Positions 1-9,911 are shown, numbered from the stretch's first letter. The stretch is 64,000 bases of DNA from Leptospira venezuelensis (GCF_002150035.1 NZ_NETS01000008.1:124001-188000); one strand, 5' to 3'. The notes: generated from the sequence alone by a model not told the origin. Translations and numbers: made by a program.

Positions 1-331
1 AACGAGAAATAAGCAAAGAAACCGTTGCTCCAACACAGATCCAAGAAAGAATTAGAGAAGAATAATATACTGGAATTTTGCAAAAAGAAAGAAAGATTAT
101 GCAGAATAGCCAGAGAGGATGAGTATAAGCCTGGACTCTTTCATAAGTATTCCACCTAAGTCCAAAACCATTTAGAAAATTCTCTACAGTCCTGAAACTG
201 ATATAAGCGTCTTCTGTGACCCAAGAATTTACGATGACCACATAAGCGAATAGAATACATGAGATCGGAAAAAGAGTTTTTGGAAGAGGCTTTTTAAAAA
301 AAGACAAGAGTTTTTCTGAGACTGAATCCAC
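1..331 (-). CDS. Partial GT-C-type membrane protein, AftB-like N-terminus (3' end beyond window)
   Basis: About 110 residues read from a GTG at 331 down to the window edge with no stop; an in-frame TGA lies just before the GTG, and GGAG precedes it closely. After a basic start (KKPLPK) comes a hydrophobic segment, then a loop with TEDAYISFRTVENFLNG, GLRWN, YERVQAYTHPLW, then more hydrophobic sequence. The DAYISFR...NG.G...N...ERV.AYT.PLW pattern is the first periplasmic loop of polyprenyl-phosphate-dependent GT-C transferases related to mycobacterial arabinofuranosyltransferase AftB; the Asp is the expected catalytic-site acid. This family assignment is from memory of the motif. The gene is divergent from 435-1982 and lies 1.8 kb from a DprE1/DprE2-like pair. 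Coding is convincing; sugar specificity is inference. Confidence 0.75.
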   Translation of the reverse strand, partial: MDSVSEKLLSFFKKPLPKTLFPISCILFAYVVIVNSWVTEDAYISFRTVENFLNGFGLRWNTYERVQAYTHPLWLFCIIFLSFCKIPVYYSSLILSWICVGATVSLLISR

Positions 332-434
332 TCACTCCAAAGAAACATTCGGAATCCAACTGTCATTCAGAATTCGGATGCAAATGAAATTGTCCAAACT
401 TTACTTTGGGATTTCTTCTTGACCTTGGGTTTTC

Positions 435-1982
435 ATGGGACTTCCTAGCAGAATGTTCAATAGCCTTCTATCCAGGGTTTCTTCTTTTATTGGCAAGCCT
501 TCTGGCTTCTTGATTTTTGGAGCCGTATTTCTATCATTATTTCTGGCATGGCAGTACCAAACAGGAATTCGGGTCGGGGATGGAGCAATAAAACAACAGC
601 AGCTTGCGGACCTTCTACAAAACGGCTTGCCGGATTTTTCCTGTAGATACTCAGGAAAAGAAATCGATCCTGAATTTAGATTTTTACCTTTAGATCTGAA
701 AAAAGGGTCCACGATGACCCATGTCTATAAAGGAAAATGTTATTACGTATTTCCTTTTTATTACACTGCAATCCAGTACCCGTTCGCGCTTCTAATGGGA
801 AGATTTGGAAGCTTCTTCTTATCTTTAGCTTTCGGAATACTAACTCTAAGAGCATTATTCCAAATTTCAGAATTATTCCAGTTAAAAGAACAATCTAAAT
901 TATTCTATTTGATCTTGCTACTTCTAGGATCTGCATTCAGCTTATTCGCAACCGATATTTCCGAAACGATCATAGCGATCTACGGAGTTACCCAAGGAAT
1001 TTATTTTTTACTAAAGGAAGAAGAATCTTCCAGTTCAACTGACTTAGTATTTGCAGGAATATTTTTTGGACTTGCAGCATTTTTCCGGCAAGAAACAATT
1101 CTATTGGCGGCCAGCCTTTCCTTAGTTTATGCTTTCAGAATATTCAGAAATCCGAAAGCTGCACTATTCCCATTTATATTCGGGACTTTCCTCATCATCC
1201 AGGCTATAATCAATTATTCAGTAGTTGGACATCCGCTGGGATCGAGAGGTTACCTGCAAGAAGCCGCTTCTTACCGGTTGATCGCACAGATCTACTATTT
1301 AGGACAATTGGTGTTTTTAGGAAAAGGATCCTTAGGACTATTTGGAGCATACCCTGCATTAGCATTTATCGTTTTATGGAGACCAAAATCGAATTCATTA
1401 ACTCGGGTTTTATATGGAATCGGGATATTCATACTTATATCCGGATTCTTGACCTCTACAAAATTTTGGCAGGGAGTTTTATTTGGGCCTAGGTTCTTAA
1501 TGATCGTTCTTCCGTTTCTGCTTTTATTCCTATTTTTTATTTTAGAAAAAAATTGGGAAAAACTAAGCAAACCATTTAAGATTATTGCGATCATTCTTAT
1601 TTCCTACTCCGTCGTAGGGGGTGTAATATTCGATAGACTATATTATAAATTCACAAAGTCAGTTGTAAATGAACAAAAAGAACTGAGCGACCATACTTCC
1701 AAAATTGTAATCTATAGAAAGGGTTCGGTATTTTTACCTTCTAATTCTTATAGAGAAGAAAGAGAAGTATATGAAATCGACTCCACTGAATCTTTCGATG
1801 TGCTTTTGGAAAAATTGTATAAGATTGGAAAAACTCAGGCAACTGTGGTTGGCTTTAAGGATACTTATCCGAAAAATATTTTAGTTCCTAAATCAGAACA
1901 ATTTACTTTTAAGAACAGAATATTCTACCAAAGCCCTTCTATCAATATGGAAACTTTAGAGTTTCATAAAATAGAAAAGTGA
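435..1982 (+). CDS. Polytopic membrane protein, GT-C glycosyltransferase-like
   Basis: 515 residues. A first membrane segment lies near residues 24-42 and is followed by a loop of about 65 residues containing GDGAIK and DPEFRFLPLD; about eight to ten hydrophobic segments follow between residues 110 and 400, and the C-terminal 100 residues are soluble. This layout (one N-terminal helix, acidic first external loop, many helices, soluble tail) is that of GT-C lipid-linked sugar transferases, but no family motif is clear enough to name the substrate. An FRQET motif sits in a mid-protein loop. It is divergent from another GT-C-like gene (1-331) and convergent with dprE1-like 2083-3576. Start at 435 or at the in-frame ATG at 453; neither has a strong ribosome binding site. 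Confidence 0.7.
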   Translation: MGLPSRMFNSLLSRVSSFIGKPSGFLIFGAVFLSLFLAWQYQTGIRVGDGAIKQQQLADLLQNGLPDFSCRYSGKEIDPEFRFLPLDLKKGSTMTHVYKGKCYYVFPFYYTAIQYPFALLMGRFGSFFLSLAFGILTLRALFQISELFQLKEQSKLFYLILLLLGSAFSLFATDISETIIAIYGVTQGIYFLLKEEESSSSTDLVFAGIFFGLAAFFRQETILLAASLSLVYAFRIFRNPKAALFPFIFGTFLIIQAIINYSVVGHPLGSRGYLQEAASYRLIAQIYYLGQLVFLGKGSLGLFGAYPALAFIVLWRPKSNSLTRVLYGIGIFILISGFLTSTKFWQGVLFGPRFLMIVLPFLLLFLFFILEKNWEKLSKPFKIIAIILISYSVVGGVIFDRLYYKFTKSVVNEQKELSDHTSKIVIYRKGSVFLPSNSYREEREVYEIDSTESFDVLLEKLYKIGKTQATVVGFKDTYPKNILVPKSEQFTFKNRIFYQSPSINMETLEFHKIEK

Positions 1983-1985
1983 TAC

Positions 1986-2071
1986 AGTTTCTCACTGAGT
2001 TCGCGGAGTGCACAGAGATAAAAGGAATTACAATTAGTCTCTGTGATCTCGGTTAACTCCGTGCGAACTGA
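1986..2071. repeat. Intergenic inverted repeat / long hairpin between convergent genes
   Basis: Left arm about 1990-2018 (TTCGCGGAGTGCACAGAGA) and right arm about 2039-2071 (TCTCTGTGATCTCGG...CGTGCGAACTGA) are imperfect reverse complements around a 20-base A/T-rich loop. It fills the gap between the stops of two convergent genes and probably works as a bidirectional terminator. It looks like a diverged member of the ACGCAGAG hairpin family found at 4400, 6150, 45023 and 46401. Confidence 0.6.
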
Positions 2072-2082
2072 AAAATATTCTC

Positions 2083-3576
<1,494 letters not shown>

Positions 3577-3593
3577 TTTAGATCACCTTTTCC

Positions 3594-4319
3594 TTAAACG
3601 GAAAGTTTTCTGAAAATAAAAGAAGGGATAAGTCTGATTATGAGAGAAACGAGCGCCCAGCGAGCCGGCACATAGAAGTTTTCTTTTCCTGCATTTACTT
3701 TTGCTAATATAACTTGAGCTGCTTCCTTAGCAGTGATCAACCACATAAGTCCAGGTAAACCTTCTGTCATTGGTGTCTCGATCATTCCAGGTTTTACTGT
3801 AACCACTTGGATCCCTTTTACAGCTAAACGATTACGTAAAGCTTCCAAGTAAGTGGACATTCCAGCTTTAGATGCATTATAAACCGGGTTTCCTCTACGC
3901 CCTCTATCGCCTGCGATAGAAGAGATACCAATAATTTTTCCTGCTTTCTTTTCTTGGAAATAAGCAGCTGCAGAATCCAACCAAGCTACACAGCCTAGAA
4001 GATTGACTTCTAACATTTCTAAATCTTTTTCAATAGGAAATTCTTCCGGACCAACTCTATGCATCACACCGGATGCGTAATAAATTTCGTCCAAGCCGCC
4101 TAATGCTTTCACAGCCTTGGCAAATTCTCCAGGGATCTTGGAGTATTCAGTAACGTCATGTTTGACGAATAAGTTTTTTACTTTGGAAGAAGGAAGTTTT
4201 TTCAGTTCCTTATCTCTCCTTGCAAAAGCAGCGACTTGATGTCCCTCTTCGATCAATTGAGATGCAATTTCTTTTCCGATACCGCTAGAAGCGCCTACTA
4301 CGATGATCTTTTTAGCCAT
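3594..4319 (-). CDS. DprE2-like short-chain dehydrogenase (keto-arabinose reductase)
   Basis: 241 residues from the ATG at 4319, chosen over an ATG 21 bases upstream because AAAGG sits seven bases before it. Classic SDR: VGASSGIGKEIA near the N-terminus for NAD(P) binding, ISSIAGDRGRRGNPVYNASKAG with the Ser, Tyr and Lys catalytic residues, and PGMIETPM. Two stretches are especially DprE2-like: GDRGRRGNPVYNASKAG matches GERVRRANFVYGSTKAG of the M. tuberculosis protein, and the C-terminus ending in LIPSFIFRKLSV matches HIPRSIFRKLPI. The family reduces the keto-sugar lipid made by DprE1. It is cotranscribed with the DprE1-like gene just downstream. The pair match makes a generic SDR unlikely; the sugar itself is inference. 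Confidence 0.82.
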   Translation of the reverse strand: MAKKIIVVGASSGIGKEIASQLIEEGHQVAAFARRDKELKKLPSSKVKNLFVKHDVTEYSKIPGEFAKAVKALGGLDEIYYASGVMHRVGPEEFPIEKDLEMLEVNLLGCVAWLDSAAAYFQEKKAGKIIGISSIAGDRGRRGNPVYNASKAGMSTYLEALRNRLAVKGIQVVTVKPGMIETPMTEGLPGLMWLITAKEAAQVILAKVNAGKENFYVPARWALVSLIIRLIPSFIFRKLSV

Positions 4320-4399
4320 ACCAACCTTTCTGGGACGCAAGGCCAGTATGACAAGCCTGATTTAAGCGGTTTTGAAGAGAAGATCTACGAGGGAATATC

Positions 4400-4463
4400 T
4401 TCTGCGACTCTGCGTGCCAATTTATACTTCTTCAATTTCACGCAGAGACCAAAGGCACAGAGA
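4400..4463. repeat. ACGCAGAG-family intergenic hairpin
   Basis: CTCTGCGTG at 4408-4416 pairs with CACGCAGAG at 4439-4447, the arms continuing imperfectly on both sides, in the gap between bpt and the DprE2-like gene. It shares its core with the copies at 6150, 45023 and 46401. On the minus strand it would lie at the 3' end of bpt. Confidence 0.6.
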
Positions 4464-4466
4464 AAA

Positions 4467-5261
4467 CTACGAAGTAAGTTTCCCACCATTTGCAGCATTC
4501 TTCGAAAAATAATCAGAGAGAAAAGAATCACTCTTCGTCCAAACCCCAGTCTCGCGATCCAAAATTTCGGAAGGTTTCCAGTTCCTTTTATAATCCATCT
4601 TAGGATGTCCCGGAAGAAAAAGGCCTAATTGAAATTCTTTAAAACCATTCTCCTTTGCCCAAAGGATAGAAGATAGAATCAGAAAATTTCCCAAACTCCT
4701 TTTACTTTCGTCTGGATCAAAAACGGAATACACAGCAGAGACTGTCTCGAGCCCCAGATCCAATAAAATCCAACCTAAAAGTACATCTCTTTTATACAGA
4801 AGAAGTTCTCCAGAATTTTCAGAACCCTCATACATCTGGAACTTCATAGTTTCCAAAATTTCGGATTCCGATTCACCGTAGCTTCCTTCATGACGAGATG
4901 TTTGGTACCTCACATATAAACTCTCTTTATCCGCATCAATTACAGGTGGAGAAGTTTTTATTATCAAATCTTGATTCTTTTTGATCAGTCTTTTGTGATT
5001 CGAACTAGGAGAAAATTCAGACAATAAAACTCTATAGCTAAGACAATGAGAACAGACTGAACAATTGGTCCTATAAAAAAGATTACCTGACCTTCTGAAA
5101 CCAAAACGAAAAAGATCATCTAAAATTTCAGGAGGAAGTTTCTCTTTAGAAAAGAAACCCTTCACTTTGGAATTCCTTTCCGGATAATAAGCGCATTCCG
5201 ACTCGGGAGTCTCAGGAAGAGAACCAAGGAATGTAAAATAGTCCAGCCCCATCTTTGCCAT
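4467..5261 (-). CDS. bpt: Aspartate/glutamate leucyl- (or arginyl-) transferase
   Basis: 264 residues, close to the usual 235-250. It transfers an amino acid from aminoacyl-tRNA to the N-terminus of proteins beginning with Asp or Glu, marking them for ClpAP in the N-end rule. The N-terminal ATE domain is clear: E.AYYPERNSKVKGFF, then LFRFGFRRSGNLFYRTNC followed by CSHCLSYRV, the Cys-rich core of the family. The C-terminal GNAT-like half has YVRYQTSRH, AVYSVFDPD and the FLPGHPKMDYK segment. It is divergent from 5318-5638. No clear ribosome binding site before the ATG; an in-frame ATG three codons on is an alternative. Whether Leu or Arg is transferred cannot be told from sequence alone; bacterial Bpt proteins usually transfer Leu. 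Confidence 0.85.
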   Translation of the reverse strand: MAKMGLDYFTFLGSLPETPESECAYYPERNSKVKGFFSKEKLPPEILDDLFRFGFRRSGNLFYRTNCSVCSHCLSYRVLLSEFSPSSNHKRLIKKNQDLIIKTSPPVIDADKESLYVRYQTSRHEGSYGESESEILETMKFQMYEGSENSGELLLYKRDVLLGWILLDLGLETVSAVYSVFDPDESKRSLGNFLILSSILWAKENGFKEFQLGLFLPGHPKMDYKRNWKPSEILDRETGVWTKSDSFLSDYFSKNAANGGKLTS

Positions 5262-5317
5262 GATACAGATCTATTTTTACATTGCCAAACCAAAGCCTCC
5301 GAAGGATAGGACTATTG

Positions 5318-5638
5318 ATGGTATTTGGTTTAATGATGGATCATCCGGCACGTTGGAACGCTTATAAATTAGCTTTCGGATTTACGATCCTCAGCTATCT
5401 TTTTTATTTCTTATCCCTTCCGTTTGTTCTATTCGCATTATTAGCAGCGGGACTACTCTGCCTGATCGGAGGGTTATTTTTCCCTCAAACATTCGATCAA
5501 CTGTATCGAACTTTCCAATTTTTGGTTTTAGGTATACTCTCCTTTTTAGGCTCCCTTGTAATACTGATCGGGTATCTAATTTTTTGGAGACCTTTACAAT
5601 TCGTATTGGGAACTAAAAACCAAGATCCAAAGCAGTGA
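5318..5638 (+). CDS. Small membrane protein of unknown function
   Basis: 106 residues from the ATG at 5318, preferred over a TTG at 5282 because AAGGATAGGA lies just upstream of it. Two or three hydrophobic segments (roughly residues 15-50 and 65-95) leave a short polar C-terminus. No family recognised. Its TGA overlaps the GTG of rnhA (GTGA), so the two are translationally coupled. Confidence 0.55.
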   Translation: MVFGLMMDHPARWNAYKLAFGFTILSYLFYFLSLPFVLFALLAAGLLCLIGGLFFPQTFDQLYRTFQFLVLGILSFLGSLVILIGYLIFWRPLQFVLGTKNQDPKQ

Positions 5639-6030
5639 AAAAGTTCAAAATATACTGCGACGGCGCTTCTAAGGGGAATCCGGGGCCGTCTTCTATTGGA
5701 GTTGCTGTTTACGAACAAGAAACGGAAGTGCATTCTATTTCCCGTAGGATCTCCGACGGGACCAATAATGCTGCTGAATGGGCAGCTCTGGAAGCAGGGA
5801 TAGAATATTGCCTCTCCCAAAACGCGGTAGAAGTCACAGCTTATCTGGATTCCGAATTAGTAGTGAAACAATTTAAGGGAGAATACAAGGTTAAATCCCC
5901 TCACTTGCAAGTTGCAAAGGAAAAAGTAAAAGGCCTTACATCCAAACTCAAATTGTTCTCCATTCATCATGTCCCCAGGGAAAAGAATAAACGGGCAGAC
6001 AAGCTCGCCAACCTAGCTTTCGAATCTTGA
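5635..6030 (+). CDS. rnhA: Ribonuclease HI
   Basis: 131 residues with a GTG start. It cleaves the RNA strand of RNA-DNA hybrids (R-loops, Okazaki primers). The four acidic residues of the type I enzyme are visible: Asp in YCDGASKGNPG (residue 8), Glu in NNAAEWAAL, Asp in LDSELVVKQ, and Asp in KRADKLAN. It lacks an N-terminal hybrid-binding domain and the E. coli basic protrusion is reduced, as in the compact bacterial/archaeal type. Coupled to the small membrane protein before it. Confidence 0.92.
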   Translation: MKKFKIYCDGASKGNPGPSSIGVAVYEQETEVHSISRRISDGTNNAAEWAALEAGIEYCLSQNAVEVTAYLDSELVVKQFKGEYKVKSPHLQVAKEKVKGLTSKLKLFSIHHVPREKNKRADKLANLAFES

Positions 6031-6045
6031 TTGCTCGGAAAATTT

Positions 6046-6182
6046 GGACGGCCCCTTCGCTTCGCTCGGACCAGGCTACTACGGGTTCGCGCAGTTGCGC
6101 TCATCCGGGCAAGCCCGGACTTAAAGCCCTCCGTATCCTTTCCGCGGTTGACTCACGCAGAGGCGCTAAGACGCGGAGCTTT
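6046..6182. repeat. GC-rich intergenic repeat region with ACGCAGAG core
   Basis: The gap after rnhA holds a small hairpin (TCCGGG-CAAG-CCCGGA, about 6108-6121) and then CTCACGCAGAGGCGCTAAGACGCGGAG (written here as one half-arm of the ACGCAGAG family, about 6152-6178). Composition is clearly richer in GC than the genes on either side. No gene is evident here. Confidence 0.5.
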
Positions 6183-6235
6183 TACAAAATAAAAAATGGT
6201 TTCCCGATAGAGTTCTTTATAAAAAAATCCTAAGC

Positions 6236-6577
6236 ATGGGTCATAAGATAATCCTAATTTTGTTTCTACTCTTAATTCAAGCCTGTAAGGCGGGCATCTT
6301 AGATAAAATGAAAGAGCTTCAAAAAGAAGGAAAGTATCTGGAACTTGCAATTCTATGCAACGAACATGCTGACCAAGAATATAAAGAAATCTGTAATTCT
6401 GCTTGGGACGAAACAGGAAAAAAAATAGACCTTATACTTTCCCAACAATCCGACCTTCCCTTCTTAAGGGTTTCTGTAGACCAAAAAACTAAAAAGCAAG
6501 TGGAAGAAATTTTTGCCAAAAACCCTGCGCTCAAAGACCGTTATCTACCAATTTGGAAAAAGATCGTCCAGGAATAA
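6236..6577 (+). CDS. Small predicted lipoprotein
   Basis: 113 residues. The N-terminus MGHKIILILFLLLIQAC is a lipoprotein signal with Cys at residue 17 and a spirochaete-tolerant lipobox (LIQAC). The mature part is charged and probably helical, with KMKELQKEGKYLELAILCNEHA resembling a tetratricopeptide-like helix pair. No known family. Its TAA overlaps the ATG of the following nucleotidyltransferase (TAATG). Confidence 0.6.
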   Translation: MGHKIILILFLLLIQACKAGILDKMKELQKEGKYLELAILCNEHADQEYKEICNSAWDETGKKIDLILSQQSDLPFLRVSVDQKTKKQVEEIFAKNPALKDRYLPIWKKIVQE

Positions 6578-7869
6578 TGAACTCTGATCCGAATAAACTT
6601 ATCTCCCAAATCCCTTCTCCTTTTTTAGAAGATCTACTAGAGATCAGTACTATAATAAGAAATCATGGAGGAGAAGCTTATCTTGTCGGGGGAAGTGTAC
6701 GAGATCTAATCTTAAATAAAATCCCTCACGAATATGATTTAGCTATTTCAATCCATCCGGAAGAAATACAAAAGATCTTCAAAAGAACTGTTCCGACTGG
6801 GATCAAACATGGAACCATCACAGTGTTATTCCATGATAGATCCTATGAATTGACCACATTCAGAAAAGATGAAGATTATCTAGATGGAAGAAGGCCAGAA
6901 ACAGTACAATTTGGAGTGAGCCTGAGTGAAGATCTAAAAAGAAGGGACTTCACAATGAATGCTTTGGCCTTAGATCTTCAAAAAAAGATCTTGGTAGACG
7001 AGCATTCCGGAACAGAGGATATTCAAAATTCTTTAATTAGGACGATTGGTAACCCAATCTCCAGATTTACTGAGGACGGGCTCAGACCAGTTCGTGCAAT
7101 TCGATTTGTTTCGACACTCGGATTTACAATCCATCCGGAAACTGCAGAGGCAATAGAAACCTGCAGACCGGTCACTGCAAAGGTTTCTCCAGAAAGAATA
7201 CATGACGAATTTTTAAAAGTTCTCAAAAGTAAAAATCCGATCGGTGGATTGGATCTATTAAAAAAATATAAAATTCTGGAATTATTCTCCAAAACAAAAT
7301 TATATTCAGGAGACTGGGAAAAACATAAAAATGGCTTTTCCAAACTTCTCCAAGTATCTGAAAAATCAAAGATAGCCTATTTCCTAATTATCTGTTTCTC
7401 TGAACTAAATTGGCTTTCTGACTCGAATATATTTTTTAAAGAACTCAGATTCTCCAACCAAAGAACAAAGGATTCTCAATTTCTGGTTAAAACCTTATAC
7501 TCTCTTATCCAGCAAAAAGAAGAATTAAAAACTGCTCCGGGACTTCGAACTCACCTACTTCATCCTATCGCTCAATATGTAAGTAAGAAAGAGCTCTGGT
7601 CTTGGTGCTTAGAACTTTCTCTTCTTTGGTCTGCCTACTTAAACGAAGAAGCATTTTGGCTTTCTGGGGCGGAAGAAGAATGGAAGAAGGATCCACCGCT
7701 ATTACTCTCAGACCTTACTATAGATGGAAATCTTATCCGAGAGAAATTCCCGGAACTACCTGCCCCTAAACTGGGAGAAGTATTGAGATCTTCTTTGCTT
7801 GCTGTCCTCCAGGACCCGAATCAAAATTCAGAAGAACTTCTGCTGGATAAGATTCGAAAAGCTAATTAA
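6577..7869 (+). CDS. CCA tRNA nucleotidyltransferase / poly(A) polymerase family
   Basis: 430 residues. Class II nucleotidyltransferase that adds CCA to tRNA 3' ends (or poly(A) to RNA). Motif A: YLVGGSVRDLIL, then HEYDLAIS, where the metal-binding pair is E-x-D instead of the common D-x-D; E. coli CCA enzyme also uses E-x-D. Then RRPETVQFG and the R-R-D-F-T-M-N-A motif, and the neck RFTEDGLRPVRAIRF. Since tRNA genes in this window lack encoded CCA, a CCA-adding role is sensible. The start at 6577 is taken because AGGA lies just before it and it overlaps the upstream stop; an in-frame ATG at 6553 lies inside that gene. The C-terminal half is less conserved. Confidence 0.85.
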   Translation: MNSDPNKLISQIPSPFLEDLLEISTIIRNHGGEAYLVGGSVRDLILNKIPHEYDLAISIHPEEIQKIFKRTVPTGIKHGTITVLFHDRSYELTTFRKDEDYLDGRRPETVQFGVSLSEDLKRRDFTMNALALDLQKKILVDEHSGTEDIQNSLIRTIGNPISRFTEDGLRPVRAIRFVSTLGFTIHPETAEAIETCRPVTAKVSPERIHDEFLKVLKSKNPIGGLDLLKKYKILELFSKTKLYSGDWEKHKNGFSKLLQVSEKSKIAYFLIICFSELNWLSDSNIFFKELRFSNQRTKDSQFLVKTLYSLIQQKEELKTAPGLRTHLLHPIAQYVSKKELWSWCLELSLLWSAYLNEEAFWLSGAEEEWKKDPPLLLSDLTIDGNLIREKFPELPAPKLGEVLRSSLLAVLQDPNQNSEELLLDKIRKAN

Positions 7870-7969
7870 TCCAAAAATTTGGGTCTGACGTTAAACCGTC
7901 GAAGTGCCTACAGGGTTCCTTCCCCCTCAAAACATCTTCCTTTGCCTAGTCTTTCAGCATCCGAATTGA

Positions 7970-7986
7970 TGCTTAAATAATAAGCA
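7970..7986. promoter_or_regulatory. Inverted repeat, candidate activator site upstream of sigma-54 promoter
   Basis: TGCTTA-AATAA-TAAGCA, perfect 6-base arms, centred about 120 bases before the -24 element at 8100. That is the usual distance for an enhancer-binding activator of sigma-54 polymerase. Function is inferred from position only. Confidence 0.4.
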
Positions 7987-8099
7987 CTATGTTAATATAT
8001 AAAAAATAGTCCAAAAAGTATATAATTTCTGAACATCAAATATTGGATTTAGAATCGTTTTTAAGCCTAATTTAGTCTCTTTGCCTATTTTTAGCAAGC

Positions 8100-8115
8100 T
8101 GGCACGCAAGTTGCA
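8100..8115 (+). promoter_or_regulatory. Sigma-54 (RpoN) -24/-12 promoter
   Basis: TGGCACGCAAGTTGCA matches the consensus TGGCAC-N5-TTGCA exactly, with the GG and GC dinucleotides ten bases apart. Transcription would start near 8126 and leave a short leader carrying AGGAGA before the porin ATG at 8144. The region 7870-8099 has no gene and is A/T-rich. Confidence 0.85.
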
Positions 8116-8143
8116 TAGATATGGGCATAGGAGATTTAGGAGA

Positions 8144-9709
8144 ATGATGAGAAAAAAAACAATGAACCTCATTGCTACCTTTACTCTGGTGACCGCCTCT
8201 TCGGTTTTTGCCCAACCGAAAAAGGAAACGCCGGACCCGAAGGCAGCAGGGGCAGTGAAAACCGCTCCAGCCCCAGAACCTGTTGAAACGAAATGGTATG
8301 ACGCAATCGACTTTTCTGGATTCGTGGATGTGTACTACATGTACAATAACAACCCGTTGCAAGGAAATGATATCGACGCGACCAGAGCGTTCGAGACCAA
8401 TAACAAGAACTTTGCAGTCAACGCTGCGGCATTAGCAGTTCAAAAAACTGCGGAGAAGTCTAGTCCTTGGGGATTCCGTGTGGATTTCCAAAACGGATTA
8501 AATAACCCGTACCAAGAAGGTCTTTATAGCACTGTTAACGGTGTATATAACTACAACCTGTTAAAACAAGCATACATCAGTATGTATTTCCCGGTCCTGA
8601 AAGGGATGACATTGGATATTGGAAAAATGGCAACTCATATTGGATATGAGGTGATCGAGTCAATGGGTAACCCCAACTACTCGATAGGGGCCATCTTCCA
8701 AAATACAATCCCCTTCATTCACACCGGTGCTCGCTTAACTACTCAAGTTACCGATAAATGGTCTGGAACCTTTTATCTTTACAACAGTGGTGGTGGTACT
8801 GGTTATCTGGCCCCAACAGAAGCAAATTTGACCAACGGAGCAAAAAACACCTTCGTAGAAGGAGCAACTCAGCATAAAGCGGTTGGAACTCAGGTTAAAG
8901 GACAGATCATCGAAGACAAACTTTCCGTTACTTGGAACACTTTGTATTCTCAAGATGGCGCGACTGGAGTCGTAGATCCTACTTTAGCGTATATTGCAGG
9001 GCAAGTTGGTGCACCTACCCCTGGAGCACCTAGAGCAAAGTATGATACTGACTATTGGTTCATGAACCATGCGATCGTATCCTTTACTCCTCACGAAAAG
9101 ATCACTTTAGACTTTGATTATACTTGGAGTGAAAAAGCAGGTGGCTTTGCACCGGTTAACAAAGAGTCTGCTCTTGCTAACGCAGACGGTTCTGATCCTT
9201 ACACTTTGGAAAAAATCCTAGGTGGAGCAGTTAACACTAAAGACAACAAGGCTACTTACAGAGCTTACGGTTCTTGGATTAAAGTTAAGTTCAACGAAGA
9301 ATGGGGAGTTAACTTCCGTTTCGAGTACATCGACGATAGTAAATATAACACCCAGTTGACTACTTTCAACCCTTTCAGAAATGCGAATGCTTATTTGGGC
9401 GAAGCTCGTGCGGCAGAAGACGCATCTTTAGCTGCGGCAGTTAAAGCTTCTACTCCTGCTCTTGCTGGCTTAAGCGATAACGAAGTATTGCAAATTCTGA
9501 AACCGAAAGATTACACCAATTACGGAAATACCCACTACGGATCTTACAAAACGTTTACGGTAACTCCTGTCTGGAACTTCACTGAAAATCTACTCATTAA
9601 ACTTGATATGAGAAGAGACTGGGCGAACGGATACCAATTCGTTAACTCCTCAGGTGAAAAAAGTAAAGATCAGTTAGGTCTAACCTTAGGAATCGTTGCT
9701 AAGTTCTAA
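8144..9709 (+). CDS. Outer-membrane beta-barrel porin, BBP2/OmpL-like
   Basis: 521 residues from ATG 8144 (8147 and 8162 also possible). Signal peptide: MMRKKT, hydrophobic stretch, cleavage after SVFA near residue 23. A Pro/Ala/Lys linker leads to WYDAIDFSGFVDVYYMYN, the opening of the BBP2 porin family, then alternating amphipathic strands (GFRVDFQNG, QAYISMYFP, GARLTTQVTDKWSGTFYLYN) and a C-terminal strand ending LGLTLGIVAKF with terminal Phe, as in outer-membrane proteins. FQNGLNNPYQEG and DIGKMATHIGYEVIE are typical of the family. It is a monocistronic gene between a sigma-54 promoter and a strong terminator, so its level should follow an RpoN-dependent signal, perhaps nitrogen. The solute it passes is unknown. 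Confidence 0.8.
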   Translation: MMRKKTMNLIATFTLVTASSVFAQPKKETPDPKAAGAVKTAPAPEPVETKWYDAIDFSGFVDVYYMYNNNPLQGNDIDATRAFETNNKNFAVNAAALAVQKTAEKSSPWGFRVDFQNGLNNPYQEGLYSTVNGVYNYNLLKQAYISMYFPVLKGMTLDIGKMATHIGYEVIESMGNPNYSIGAIFQNTIPFIHTGARLTTQVTDKWSGTFYLYNSGGGTGYLAPTEANLTNGAKNTFVEGATQHKAVGTQVKGQIIEDKLSVTWNTLYSQDGATGVVDPTLAYIAGQVGAPTPGAPRAKYDTDYWFMNHAIVSFTPHEKITLDFDYTWSEKAGGFAPVNKESALANADGSDPYTLEKILGGAVNTKDNKATYRAYGSWIKVKFNEEWGVNFRFEYIDDSKYNTQLTTFNPFRNANAYLGEARAAEDASLAAAVKASTPALAGLSDNEVLQILKPKDYTNYGNTHYGSYKTFTVTPVWNFTENLLIKLDMRRDWANGYQFVNSSGEKSKDQLGLTLGIVAKF

Positions 9710-9738
9710 TCAAACTTAAAAAACGAGACATTAGAAAA

Positions 9739-9765
9739 GAGCGTCCAAAAGGGCGCTCTTTTTTT
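9739..9765 (+). terminator. Rho-independent terminator of the porin gene
   Basis: GAGCGTCC-AAAA-GGGCGCTC stem (one G-T pair) followed by a run of seven T, 29 bases after the porin stop. Confidence 0.85.
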
Positions 9766-9911
9766 ATTTGCTTACTGAATTGATACCAAGGATTAAAAAA
9801 GAAGAAGGGTTACTGCTCAGAAGTCCAGATCCGATTGTCCAGACATGGCGACCAATTGTCTTCTGAAAGAATGCGGAAGAACATTCCAACAGGATCTGAG
9901 AGTTTTTTTCC

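Noticed and set aside
4236..4628. Open frame of 130 codons on the plus strand across bpt and the DprE2-like start
   Set aside because: It is antisense to two well-supported genes and covers a hairpin repeat; no ribosome binding site or family pattern.
6027..6233. 68-codon frame after rnhA
   Set aside because: Composed of the GC-rich intergenic repeat; Arg/Ser-rich translation typical of repeat DNA read by chance.
6577..7869. E-x-D instead of D-x-D in the nucleotidyltransferase as a sign of inactivation
   Set aside because: The E. coli CCA-adding enzyme also has Glu in the first position.
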